Shown: positions 1 through 10,833 of the stretch, in pieces
How the letters are laid out: every line of letters starts with the position of its first letter
Numbering within the stretch: position 1 is the first letter of the stretch
From: Oopsacas minuta
Lineage: Eukaryota; Porifera; Hexactinellida; Lyssacinosida; Leucopsacidae
Direction: 5' to 3'
Assembly: GCA_024704765.1 (NCBI GenBank)
Contig: JAKMXF010000355.1
Coordinates: forward strand, 68,459 to 132,458
Length of the DNA: 64,000 bases
The notes under the pieces: model-generated
Databases searched by the model: none
Told to the model about the DNA's origin: nothing
Seen by the model: only the letters and a program-made list of their open reading frames with translations
Translations under genes and position numbers: made by a program

Positions 1-1128
1 ATCGAAGAAATATGTAAAGCTTGGGGAATAGCTCCTTCGTAACATCCATCCAGAAATGGAGTAGTGTAAATATCAATTAAAATTTATGCTCCAAATACTA
101 TGAGCTTTTGTGTTGAGCCGAAGTGATTAGGAAGATAATCCTCCCTTACTTCTCCATGCTTACAGAACTTTTATCCATTCGTCCACTGGATTGTCTCCAT
201 ACCTTTTATATTATGTCGAGAACCTAATGCGTTATCTCCATATAACAATAACTAACAACTACTAATATGTATGCTGATACTCGTACATACAAGAACTAAT
301 TCGGAAGAAAAAAGCAGAGAAATTCGAAAGAAGCTATGATACTTAGATGATAATATTACCTGAGAAGCCAGGTGCGGGATGAGCTCAGAAGTAGAAAAGG
401 TTAGAGATTGTTACAGAGTTGATAGGGTATATTAACAAATATAAGGTATTCTATTCTAGAGATTAGAAGGTAAATTGCCAGGGGTTTATCCAGGGATTCC
501 TCGGTCGGCAATTTACTTGAAGGGACTCCTTGGGATGGCACGTTTTAGGCGGATACATATTGATCCTGTACAAATTCCAGCCTCACGGTCGGAATTTTGT
601 GGCCTTCATAGATGCTGAACTGCCACTTTTAGGTGCCGGGACAAGTGATGGGGTAGGGGAAGTGGATTGAGGGTAATTGGAGGCAGGCGTAGGAGAAATG
701 CTGAATCCAGCAAGTGAAAATGAAAGTCTCGAAATATCCGACATAATGAAAGAGAATGAATAGGATACGAAAATAACCTGTAATTATAGTAAACGAAACT
801 TATACGATTAACAGATATCAGTAATGGATATTAGGGCATTCAAGAAGTCTTGGGGGTAATGTTATATCTCAGGAATTAGTCAAATAACATATCTAAGTTC
901 CATATAAAATAAGCCCATATAGTTAAACTCCATATACTGAAAGTTTCAAGCTTATTCAATACAAAATATTATTTTTTGAGAGAATTACGCATAGTAAATT
1001 CGTACCTACTGTTCAATTTATGGCTTCAAAGGATGATAATTTCACCTGAAATAGCGAGCTGACATAGAGTTTCGCACAAAACTCAAGTTCCAGCCCGTAC
1101 CAATCTTCAGCGAGTTACAGGAGATATC
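1..1128. other. No gene seen
   Basis: AT-rich spacer. The only structure noticed is a short hairpin with 9-bp arms at 471-479 and 507-515. The mariner relic that follows may begin slightly upstream of 1129, but its inverted terminal repeat was not found here. Confidence 0.5.
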
Positions 1129-2086
1129 GTGCGTAGATTGCCTTACAGATCTACTGTAGAGCTATGGGCTGTCGATTTTAGGTCTGGTGATGCTGATGTC
1201 ACAGATTTGCCTCGATCTGGAAGACCGGTATCCGCCACTAAATTCAGAGAATATCGCACTTATTTAAAGTGCGGTCATGGAAGACAAGTGCATCACTCTC
1301 AATCAGTTAGAAAAAAGTATGGAGATTTCATCGGGCTATTCATACAATTCTGATGACTGAGCTTGGCTACCGATCGATTTGTGGGAAATGGGTACCGCAT
1401 AAGCTCAGTGAGAATCAAAGGTTCGCACGACTGAATATTGCCAAGAAAATCATGGAAACGTATGAGAACTGCGATTCTAGACGCCTAACAGAGATTATTA
1501 CTGGTGACGAGACGTGGGTGTACTATTCAACACCATATAGCAGTATAAGAAGCGATCATGGGTGAGGGGTGACGAACAACCGGCGAAAATTCCTAGGCCC
1601 GACTTCAGAAAACCTAAGATTATATATACCATCTCTTCAATAGTCATGGAATTGTCTTGCAATTACCTTGTGAACGTGGCAAAGCTATTACTGCTACTTT
1701 CTTTAGAGAGCAAGTGCTTCCAAACTTGATAAAAAATAGAAAAGCACCGCACGAAAACCAGAAGTAGAGGAATGAAGATTGTAATTAGTAACGCCAGTTC
1801 TCATACAACTAGGCTAACCATAAATTTCTTGGATGTTGAAGGGTTAATATTTCTACCCCATCCACCATACTCACCAGACCTAGCTCCTTGTAATTTTTGG
1901 CTATTCCCCAAGCTTAAAACCTTAAAGGCTAAGATTTTAACACATTACAAGCACTCGGAACGGGCCTGTACCAGTACTACAAATCCATCCCCGAAGAAGA
2001 GTACAGAAATGTGTTTTGCAAGTGGGTGGAAGGGTTAAACTTTGTGTGTCTGCAGGAGGGGATTACTTTGAATGAATAATATAGTG
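1129..2086 (+). pseudogene. Decayed mariner transposase
   Basis: Mariner-family cut-and-paste transposase in at least three frames. In order one sees the helix-turn-helix linker with DLPRSGRP (about 1205-1230), the central VPHKLS segment with R and Q residues (about 1390-1425), the first catalytic block TGDETWVYY (about 1501-1527), the HPPYSPDLAPCNFWLFPKLK-type block with the third Asp (about 1858-1917), and a C-terminal tail ending near 2086 in another frame. The second catalytic Asp, normally in a DNA-x-x-H context, is replaced: the sequence reads ISNASSH (about 1780-1800). Frameshifts plus this loss make it inactive. Terminal inverted repeats and the TA duplication were not identified, so the element ends are uncertain. 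Confidence 0.88.
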
Positions 2087-2982
2087 AATTAGTGTGTATA
2101 GTGTTTGTGCGATGTTCTATTATATCACCCGCATGATTTATTGAACGCCCTAGTAATGCCTAAGAGTACAAAATATTGGAATATAAGTAATTACCATAAA
2201 TGTTGATGTTGCCATAGGAATGTAATATACTGAGTTAGTGAAAATAGGATATCAAAAGGAATTATGACTGGAACATTTCCTTATCAAATTCCCTGACCAA
2301 AAATTTGCAGAAATGGTATATTTTGTAGATAATATGTCAACAAATAGCTGAAAGGTTTCTTTTAGCAATTTCTATATCTACAAATTACAGATAAGTTTTT
2401 ATTAGCAAATTTATATCAAGAATATTTGATTCATTATATTTATTTTATGTCAAAGTAACGTTGATATCAAGTTTCTACGCAGATATTGAATCTTTAGTAA
2501 TTTGATTACGGTACTTTAACATTCATAAATTCTGCCGCAAATGTCAAAATGTTTTAGATAAAACATAGTTTACCGAGGTTCAAATACACAATAAACCCTT
2601 CGATAATTTTCAGTTCTCAATAATGAACTGTGTGGGCTATAGGGCTATATGGAATACTAAACAAATAACACCGCTTGAGACAACAGTATATTTGATCACT
2701 GTACTATATCCTAACAGCCAATACACGAGATTGACGTTTCTTTATTCCTAATCAATGTGTAGTTTGATGCCGTCAACAATCAACAAATTTTCAAATTATT
2801 ATAGCGGAAGCTATAGTTTCACGTTAAAAATGTATATGGTAGGTAGGTAGGTAGGTATCTATGTATGTATGCATTCATGTGTAGGCCCTATATATTTAAA
2901 TTCCCTGAGAGCTCGCTCCTCAGGACCTGACATGTTCTCTTTTGCTAATTAGTGATAAAATTCATTATCTTTATCAGGGGGA
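2087..2982. other. No gene seen
   Basis: AT-rich spacer after the mariner relic. It contains only the tetranucleotide microsatellite at 2837-2872. Confidence 0.5.
2837..2872. repeat. GGTA/GTAT microsatellite
   Basis: Tandem GGTA units grade into TATG/TATC units. Simple sequence repeat with no sign of function. Confidence 0.85.
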
Positions 2983-3129
2983 ATGGATATTCATCCCATT
3001 AAAGTTGCCAAAAAGCGTAAGCTTAACAACGATGATCTCTCACAGTCCATATTAACAATTTCAGGTTCAACAGGATCTGGATCAGTAGAAATATCCACAG
3101 AAGACATCAAGGAGAATACATCTCAATAA
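2983..3129 (+). CDS. Possible small ORF or exon with basic NLS-like start
   Basis: A 48-codon frame starts with ATG and has a lysine/arginine cluster KKRK near residue 10, then a Ser/Thr/Gly/Glu-rich tail. The sequence before it (CTTTATCAG) would serve as a splice acceptor, so this could be an exon of a lost transposon or host gene. No homology is recognised. The frame is short, and its compositional bias is the only reason to list it. Confidence 0.2.
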   Translation: MDIHPIKVAKKRKLNNDDLSQSILTISGSTGSGSVEISTEDIKENTSQ

Positions 3130-4364
3130 CATAATATATGTAAGTAATTTCTGTGAATAGTGCTCGCAGAAGCCCAGAATGATGTGAAATACAACGCGCC
3201 CTTGAATATAGTGCGCAGATTGAGAACGGTGCGTAGTATTCAAGGAAATGCGCTATTTTGGGTATTTATTGCACTAGTCGAATGCGGCTATGGTTCTAGG
3301 TGTCTAGTACCTATATGGTATGTAAAATTTATAACAACCGGTGTCTACTATTAATAATATTCCCCCGGCATCAGTCACAAAGGAATGTAGTCCCCGTACA
3401 ACAATTAGTAGGTAAAAGAAGAGTTAAATATAGTTCAATCTGGTTTACATCTGATTTTATAGGCTCTTTCGTTATTCTATCGATTATTGTCGATCTATTA
3501 CGAGTGCAGTTGATCACAACATCTACAGAGTCAGTAGAACAGAAGGACCTATAAGATATGATAATTTCTAGCAGATGGCCTTTTAATTTGAATTTTAAGT
3601 CGCGGAAGGGAATATATATCTGCCACCACAAACATTGGTACTCTGTTCGTCCCCAATAATCACGGACCTTACCTAAACGATATGAATCAATATTTATAGT
3701 GTATGAGAGAATGTTTATTATTGTTTCTAGTCATTAATAATACAACAAAGTAATATCCTGAAAACTATACATTTATAAAACCAGTAGACTTTTGTGTAGT
3801 CAGCGTTGAGATTTTCGAGTACCAATATTGCGACACTCGAAGTCTTCATTAGAGATGAGGTCTAATAAATGTTCCTCATGTGAATGTTCTAGAAATAGTA
3901 CATATATTAGGACAGGCAACAGATCTCTAAATTCGAACATTATATTTGCTTACAAATCCTTTGAAATCTTGGCTGCCAATGATGGATAGTTCGCCTCTCC
4001 AAGTAAAATGAGGCCAAATGATTCCCCGTAACGGATATGAACCGCTTGAGAGTATTCTTAGAATAGCTTTGCCTTCACAATGGTCATTTTCGGCATCTTT
4101 GATAAAGGTAATTTCTACAAAGGTATCCGTTCGGGAAGATAATAAATTTATCACTAATTCGCAAAAAAGCGAACATGTTTGAAATATAGTAAATATGTAT
4201 ATAAATCCAGATGATTTCGTTCACGATAAATTAATAAATAAACAAATATTTACAATTCCAAAAATATATATTTACAATTTATTAGGTCTACAAGAACCAT
4301 AGCAGCGTGCGCTCAAGTTCTAAGGAGCGTGCTCTCAAGGAATTCTAATACCTCGTAGGTCCAG
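3130..4364. other. No gene seen
   Basis: Short open frames on both strands in this stretch have no recognisable motif and look like chance ORFs in AT-rich DNA. Confidence 0.5.
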
Positions 4365-4960
4365 GATTGATTGAAGAAACTGGAAGACCCCCAGTACTGA
4401 TTCTTGGCATACATGAGTATTTTTGGACCTGGCTCGGACAACTCGAGTCTTGGACGAAAATTCACGGCTATGACGAATTATAATGTCATTGTTACCTTTT
4501 GGATTTTCGGATTATCACATTTTTAACTACTGCTCAGACAATATACATGATAGAAGTTTGAAAATTCAATCACAGGTACCCCTTAATGTGACAAATTACC
4601 TGAGGAAGATTCTGGCTAATAATTAGTTCATCATGGGATTATTACGTCATCATGACTTCCAAAAATTCAGAATTTCTTAATACCGATGCAAGAAGTGCCG
4701 AGATTACTAACCAAAAGCCACGGAGCAGCTCCAGCATTACCACAAAAGGCCATTAAATGGAATTTGGATGGTCCATGGATAATACATAGTAAAAATTTCC
4801 GCAAAATATTATGCTCTATGTACTTAGTGACGAGTATAAGACCCGGTCACATAGCTACCCAAACCTCAAGGAAATTTAGCTAATAAATACTTAGGCTAAC
4901 CTTAGGCATTAAGCTGTCTGGCAGCGACCTAGCAAGCTAACCGCGCTAGTGTCACTAAAC
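4365..4960 (+). repeat. Dispersed repeat family A, copy 1
   Basis: This segment resembles 35660-36470 and 54385-54560 (shared blocks such as GATTGATTGAAGAAACT and GGAGTATTT/GGGTATTTTGG followed by GGCCTGGCT) and, in inverted orientation, 46245-46440. Its right end carries a conserved block resembling AGCGACCTAGCAAGC...GCGCTAGT. No coding capacity is seen, so it is probably a non-autonomous transposable element. Ends are approximate. Confidence 0.6.
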
Positions 4961-5104
4961 CCATAATATAGCCATATAATTATATTGCATGTTAAGGGCC
5001 GTATTGCATGGATACTTCTGGAATATACTAATCCCAGAACATGGCCATATATCGTATATCGTATAATAGGGAAGCAAATTGAATTGATAAAAATTAAAGC
5101 TATA

Positions 5105-5195
5105 CCGGATGTCCGGTTCTAATCCGGTATCCGGCCATTTTCTGGATATCCGGATCCGACCGGATATGAAGCAATATCAGGTCGGATATTTATAA
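5105..5195. repeat. hAT-end-like fragment
   Basis: Clustered CCGGAT/ATCCGG words resemble the inner sequence of the two hAT miniatures at 16387-16739 and 47264-47664. Only one side is visible, so it is a relic. Confidence 0.4.
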
Positions 5196-5321
5196 GTAAT
5201 TAACGATAATGGAATATGAGTAATTAGAGCACTTGAGCACACAACTAATATTTGTACTTCAATAATGATAGGTTCTTTCGAATGAATATTAATCGCTACC
5301 CATTTTCTGAGAGAAGAGCGC

Positions 5322-5535
5322 TGTTGCGTAGGATTTTGACCCGCAATACAAAATCCTAATAGCATATCCATGGTGCGGGTCAAAATCCTACGATGCAATA
5401 TATGCGTAGGATTTTGACTCGCATCAAAATGTATTACACTAATTACAGCCGTAGGATTTTGACCCGCATATAATGTATTATTGTCGTAGGATTCTGACCC
5501 GCATATAATGTATTATTGTCATACGATTTTGACAC
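5322..5535. repeat. Cluster of TIR-core repeats at the Ginger-like left end
   Basis: The core GTAGGATTTTGACCCGC of the terminal repeat recurs about six times here: near 5327, 5405, 5450, 5485 and 5520 in direct orientation, the last degenerate, and near 5371 inverted. The right end shows only the terminal copy. Subterminal repeats of this kind usually are transposase binding sites. The asymmetry between the ends is notable. Confidence 0.8.
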
Positions 5536-6429
5536 TAAAGTAATCTTACTTCTCTTTCATTTGACTTTTTCGAATTCCATACACTTTCATTACGTAATTA
5601 CCATTAAATGTACGTAATGTAATTCAACTTTAGTCTAGCTATACTTATACGTAACTGAATAAACAAGTCAATTTAGAGTTGGATTCTAGAAAGTAGTGAA
5701 TTTGTTTGATAATATGTAAACTATGTTCCCACTACATATTACAAATTTACAATATGTATAATTATCCAAAATGCCAAAAATGGACAGTATACGTATATAA
5801 ATATTTTATATTAATATTACTTGGACAGGAGGTGGTAGGTATTTGATAATTGTGTTTAGTAACTCATAATAAATAATATAATTTAACATGTCAATCTATA
5901 TATTGCAGTATATTCTATCAAATAACAAAAATTTTACAAGCATTAGCATGATAATGAATATTCGGAATATCTTAAGTAGGAATTGTAGGCGATTTCATCT
6001 TTATCCATTCTCTATACTTCCTAACAAGCTTTAAGGAATATACCACTGAAATATGTTCATCTATTGGACAAGCATAGATTATGCATTTGTTACGGGAGTC
6101 TTGGTATAATGTTGATACACATATAGAGTTGGGGTGAAAACCGCGAGCCTCTGGCACGCTGCATACTCCTGGAAAACACTAGATTTCTATAAACAAAACA
6201 AGTCAGCTGCGGTGGCCTCCTCCTTCCCCTTACAGCCACCCCCTAACGCTAAACGTCTAACGTTAACCTCACCTTGTTTATTTATGCAGTGTTGGAGCGA
6301 GTTTGATGTGATTGCGATCACACCAAATTCGATTCTAAGCTGCAACATAAACGAATACGTACAATAAATCGTAATTTAACAGACACGCGAGGAGCTAACG
6401 GACCACGAACGGCCACAGACAAGGAGACA
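5536..6429. other. Non-coding left part of the Ginger-like element
   Basis: No gene seen. The segment 6133-6425 is less AT-rich than its surroundings and could be a nested insertion or a decayed 3' coding part, but no motif is recognised. Confidence 0.4.
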
Positions 6430-6720
6430 TTAAAAAATAAAAAATAGATAAGAAACTCGCTTGTATCTGATTCCATACTGTATTTCGTCTCGGTGTAGAC
6501 TCGTCAGTTGCGCTGCCTTTCTCGCAATATACTTAGATGGTAGAGTGATGATATTCGCCACTGGGGATGTGCTGTTGCAGGTCGCGTTTCCATTATCTGG
6601 GCTCACCATGATAGGGATTGCGTTGCCTGAATAACTTCGGGCAGAGGTCCCCACAAGGTTCGATGTACCTTGCCTTTGAGCGCTTTCGAATGATGGAAAA
6701 GAGTCGTGAATCGCTAAGAA
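6430..6720 (-). other. In-frame open extension after the USP-like stop codon
   Basis: Directly after the TAA of the peptidase frame (6721-6723), the same frame stays open for about 97 codons and ends at 6430. The predicted peptide is Ser/Pro/Asn-rich at first (SFPSFESAQRQGTSN) and then contains SKYIARKAAQLTSLHRDE. It has no recognised domain. Either the TAA is a recent nonsense change that shortened a longer protein, or the open run is chance. Confidence 0.4.
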
Positions 6721-7989
6721 TTAGTCAGAAGAGTGCAAGAGGTAGAATACAGTATTGAGTGATCCGATGAAAGTGTCACAGTCCCAAAGTTGGATAATTG
6801 GTTCTCTCATTCCGTCATATTTATAGAATTGCCCGTTTTGGTAAAGGATTGAATAGAAGTGTCTATTACTCAATATGCTAAAGCCAGCAAGTTGGTAGTG
6901 AAGTGTCCGTTGGTTGTGACTGATGGTAAAGTGTTTGTCAATATCACTTGCAAAAATGTCTGGCAATTCGGGTAGATGTCCGATTTCAATTGTTAGCATG
7001 ACAGGTATTGACTTGAATTGACCAGATATCCTCTCTAAGACAGCAGTAGTTGATCCACAAGACTTGCATTTAATAGGAACGAGACTTCGATTAACAGATG
7101 ATTCCAGGTTTGTAATAACGCCTTCTATATTACTAATCATGAATTGTGTCTCAAAGATATTGGTGCATTGGTGGCATTGGAAGATAGTGATATATTTGTC
7201 GTTGCACAAATCTTCTGTTCGTAAATATTTGATGATGTTACCCTCTGATCCAAAGAAATCATAAGACCGTATCAATCCTGAGGAATCATAAATAACTTCA
7301 AGCCCAATTTTAGTAGCAACATATTCTCGAAGTTTCTCAAATTCACAATTAGCAGCAAATTGGAATATGTAGTGGAATTCAGCTTCAATGTGTGTACTTC
7401 CGATTAACTTCAGTGATTCTATGATGGTTGCTTTATTCGAACTAAGAATAGCCAATATATTGTCGATAGAACAGGTGTTAGATTGCACGATGTTGTTATA
7501 CTCTCCTCCCCATTTAGGATATGGGATAAGATCTGATGCATTTTGTATAGATTGTTCTGGTATTTCAATGATCTCATGAACTTGTTCAGTTGGGAATATT
7601 AACTCAATTATTACTGGTAATAGAACAGCAATTGGATAGTCAAGATCTCTTCGTGTCTCTTCAGGTATTTCAGTAGGATAGGAGGAACGATGTCCTGCGT
7701 ACCAATTACCGGCTGATACAGCAAGTTTCTCCTTAACCTCAAAATTTAGTTCGTTGGGTGGATGGTAAGAATATAGTAAATTCAATGAAGTTAGAGATGC
7801 AGCTTTTGTAGCGAGTTTCTCATGTAGTTGGGTTAAGTAGGTGTTATTGACAAGGGCTGATAGTATTCGAGGTTTCAATTGAAGTAGCTCCGAGTCGATA
7901 TTTTCATAGATTGAGTGTTGTTGCAGTGTTTCAAATGTTTCTTCCATGGTATCCAGGTTCAATATATCATCCAAAGAATCTAAATACAT
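6721..7989 (-). CDS. USP-like cysteine peptidase carried by the Ginger-like transposon
   Basis: A 422-codon uninterrupted frame from ATG at 7989 (the frame opens at about 8043). It has the plan of ubiquitin-specific proteases: a Cys box NTCSIDNILAIL with candidate nucleophile Cys173, a zinc ribbon of two CxxC pairs (Cys272/Cys275, Cys308/Cys311), and a His box NRHFYSILYQNGQFYKYDGM with His377 and Asp392. The first 150 residues are not recognised. Such enzymes remove ubiquitin or a ubiquitin-like modifier; the substrate cannot be told. The gene lies 142 bp downstream of the transposase on the same strand and could share its transcript. A splice acceptor-like TTTATTATGTATTTAG overlaps the start, so an upstream exon is possible. 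The USPL1/C98 group is an alternative to classical C19. Confidence 0.72.
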   Translation of the reverse strand: MYLDSLDDILNLDTMEETFETLQQHSIYENIDSELLQLKPRILSALVNNTYLTQLHEKLATKAASLTSLNLLYSYHPPNELNFEVKEKLAVSAGNWYAGHRSSYPTEIPEETRRDLDYPIAVLLPVIIELIFPTEQVHEIIEIPEQSIQNASDLIPYPKWGGEYNNIVQSNTCSIDNILAILSSNKATIIESLKLIGSTHIEAEFHYIFQFAANCEFEKLREYVATKIGLEVIYDSSGLIRSYDFFGSEGNIIKYLRTEDLCNDKYITIFQCHQCTNIFETQFMISNIEGVITNLESSVNRSLVPIKCKSCGSTTAVLERISGQFKSIPVMLTIEIGHLPELPDIFASDIDKHFTISHNQRTLHYQLAGFSILSNRHFYSILYQNGQFYKYDGMREPIIQLWDCDTFIGSLNTVFYLLHSSD

Positions 7990-10359
7990 AATAAATATGT
8001 GAAATGTAGGATTGCTATTACGTAATAATCGAATCAATACAGATCACAATTAGTTTTATATGTACGTAATCATGGGCTGAGTCAATTAGTTATAGTTCAG
8101 TACAATATTGTCTCGCTAATAAATTTACTGCTAGGAGGGAATGTGAGAGATCTTTTGGATTTCTTTGATTTGTCTGTCTTCGTTCGAACCTGCCTTTTTT
8201 CGTTCATGCGAGAATGATATTTTCGTCATAGATTGATGGGTAATTGTTGTTGTTTTGCTATCTGGGTCTTTGCGAGCAACTAGGTGGCTTGGTTTAACTT
8301 TCTCTATCGTATAAGGTCCCAAATATTTCCTTACATCTTTTGTTCCTGGGAGTCGCTTGGCTTTCTTTATATTATGTACAAGTACTTCATCTCCTTCCAC
8401 AAATTCTGATCTAAAGTTAAAACAATGATTATACAAGAATTATAATCTGCCAATTACGTACAGTTTGTAATGATGCTAATTTTAAATCTAAAAGTAAGTG
8501 TTTTGGAATTTAAGAATTCACATAATTGAGGAAACAATAAATTAGTTCCGATTCAAGATTATTTCATATTTATCTGAATATACAACAGTCAGTGAATCTA
8601 ATTTAATTTTAGTAAGAGATGATGTATGAAATTCCAACATGCTACATCACAACAAGAATGTGTTTCGTTATTTCTTACCTGTTGTGTTTAACTTTGCTGT
8701 CATATGTTTTCTTTTGAACTTTCTGACCAGCCTTGATGTTTTCAATAGCAGTCATCCTGTCAGCTTTACGTGTGGAAGAAAGATTTTCTATCCATTCGTT
8801 ATCAATTATAGGAAAGTCAAATGGGCGTGGTTCGTTTGCATCCATTTGAATATTCTCATCTTCTGATACTTCTGCCTCTGAGATATCAGCTTCGGTTAGT
8901 AATCCGGGGTTAGTTGGAGAAGTGATAAGATTGAGAAGGTTAGATGAATCAAAGTCTCTCCCAAACATGAGATAGAAGGGTGTGTAGCTTGTAGAGATTT
9001 TGGTTTGAGTATTTGCTGCTAGTACTGCTGTCTGTAATTTCTCTGTCCATTCAGTGTCCCCATCAGATTGCATCTTGTTGATTTTTCTATTTGTAAAAAG
9101 TTTAAATTGATTCAAAGCTATCTAATTATAAACGACGTGTATTAAACGTATGTAAGGCTTAGAATAGATATATATCCATAATTAGCATCAATACTCACGT
9201 TTTCAATATTTTGTTGTGTGACTCAACAAGTTCGTTACTTTGTGGGTGGTATGCTGTAGTTCTTCTGGTGTTGATATTTATCTTCTTGTGAAATTCTTGA
9301 AAATTCCTATTTTGAAAGTAAATAAGAGAATGATAACAATATACTACGCGCATGTATTTAGTCTTGTACAACAATAGTTAGAAAGATAAAACGATTAATA
9401 AGGTAAATTTTCCACCAGAAGTTAGTAGCATTAATTCCTAAATTCTTATTTATTAGTATTTAACATAAATTAAAATCCAATTTTCCACACGGTTTCTTAA
9501 ATATGGCCATCAGGACGCATAATTTCCTACCAGGGTATATATTGAAGCAATGCGTTGACAATTGACAATGCAACTTGTTACGTACATATATCCAATATAG
9601 TAAGTTGTATTGTGTATCGGGAATAATTTACTTGGTGTATTTACAATTACTAATCTCGAGTATGTAAAAATATGAGTTACCTTGCTTGAGAATTCTGTTC
9701 CCTGATCATGTTGGAGGATGTTAGGCACACCGAATGAGAGATAAATTTCCTGTAAACAATCCAATATTTCTTTAGATGTTTTAGTCTTGGGTGGTCGGGC
9801 AATTACAAATTTACTCAGGTAGCACACGATGACAAGAATGTGCTGAAATCCAAGTACAGTGCGAGACATATTGCATATGAGATCAATTCCACAATGACAC
9901 CATGGTTCTTCAGGAGGAGGAATAGGTTGAAGCTCTCGTTGTGGCTGAGGAGGTAGAGCAGCAGAGGTTTGACAGTCATGGCAAGTTCGGATCTAGAACA
10001 GGAAATGATTTAATTGTCAGTTTGTAGTCCAGTCTAATGTAATTTGCTTCGTCCCAGATGTCCCACTAAATTAGCATTCCGTCCCGCTTTTTCTTCACTC
10101 AGGTTGGCAAAAATATGTTTATGTGAAATACTCCCACTACTTATCCCAATTAATAACTACCGCAAGGATAACTAGTTGTTAGATACATGGTTGGTTGGTT
10201 GTACCACACAAATAGATTTCCATATGACAAAATTGTATACCGGTATGCTAAATATCATCAAATCGCACAATTTTAATTTTACAATCGCATAAATAAAGCT
10301 GTATACAATAGAATAATTACAAGGTGAATGACCTCAAACTATAAACTACATGCTGTTCT

Positions 10360-10441
10360 CAGACTTACCAACCCCTTTTGCAAATTTCCCTGGATTTTCA
10401 AAATTTGTAATCCAGGGATCCCTGGAGGGTTGGTAAGTCTG
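10360..10441. mobile_element. 82-bp miniature element with 6-bp duplication, nested in the Ginger-like element
   Basis: Starts CAGACTTACCAACCCC and ends GGGTTGGTAAGTCTG, flanked by TGTTCT on both sides (10354-10359, 10442-10447). The interior is CCAGGGAT-rich. It lies in the transposase intron between exons 2 and 3, so it landed after or with the Ginger-like copy. Same terminal repeat and duplication length as the element at 50127-51849. Confidence 0.85.
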
Positions 10442-10789
10442 TGTTCTCAGCCACATTTTCTTCGAAAATCATATATGAAAGAAATACGTAATTTAGTAAC
10501 TCACGTAGGATCCAACATCATTGTATATGCCATTCCAATCATATTTGTTTCGGAGTCCATCAATTGGTAGTGTTGATTCCAGGATGAGTGACATTGTGAT
10601 AGAATCCGATAATGTTGTCAATTTCTGAGACTAGTGGAATCTCCAAGTGTTCCACACAGCCATTTTCTTTCTGAAAATCTACAAGAAATTATTTTAGTTA
10701 AATTCAGAGGTTGCATGTAGCATTGAGGGGCAGAGGAGCCCCCCTAGCGTTTTCGCCCTTCTCATCTCTCTCTGCTACGCAAATTTAAT

Positions 10790-10833
10790 GAGACAACTAC
10801 ATATCTGGCTCCTCGCAGATATGTAGTTGCCTC
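10790..10833. repeat. 18-bp-arm hairpin in the first transposase intron
   Basis: Arms GAGACAACTACATATCTG and its complement (one mismatch), with an 8-nt loop. Function unknown; it may be a tiny foldback insertion. Confidence 0.75.

Noticed and set aside
3371-3631. 86-codon minus frame
   Set aside because: Overlaps another open frame on the opposite strand and has no recognisable motif.
10044-10140. Extra transposase exon with a GHLGRSKL-like peptide
   Set aside because: Exons 2 and 3 join directly in phase across the zinc finger, leaving no place for it.
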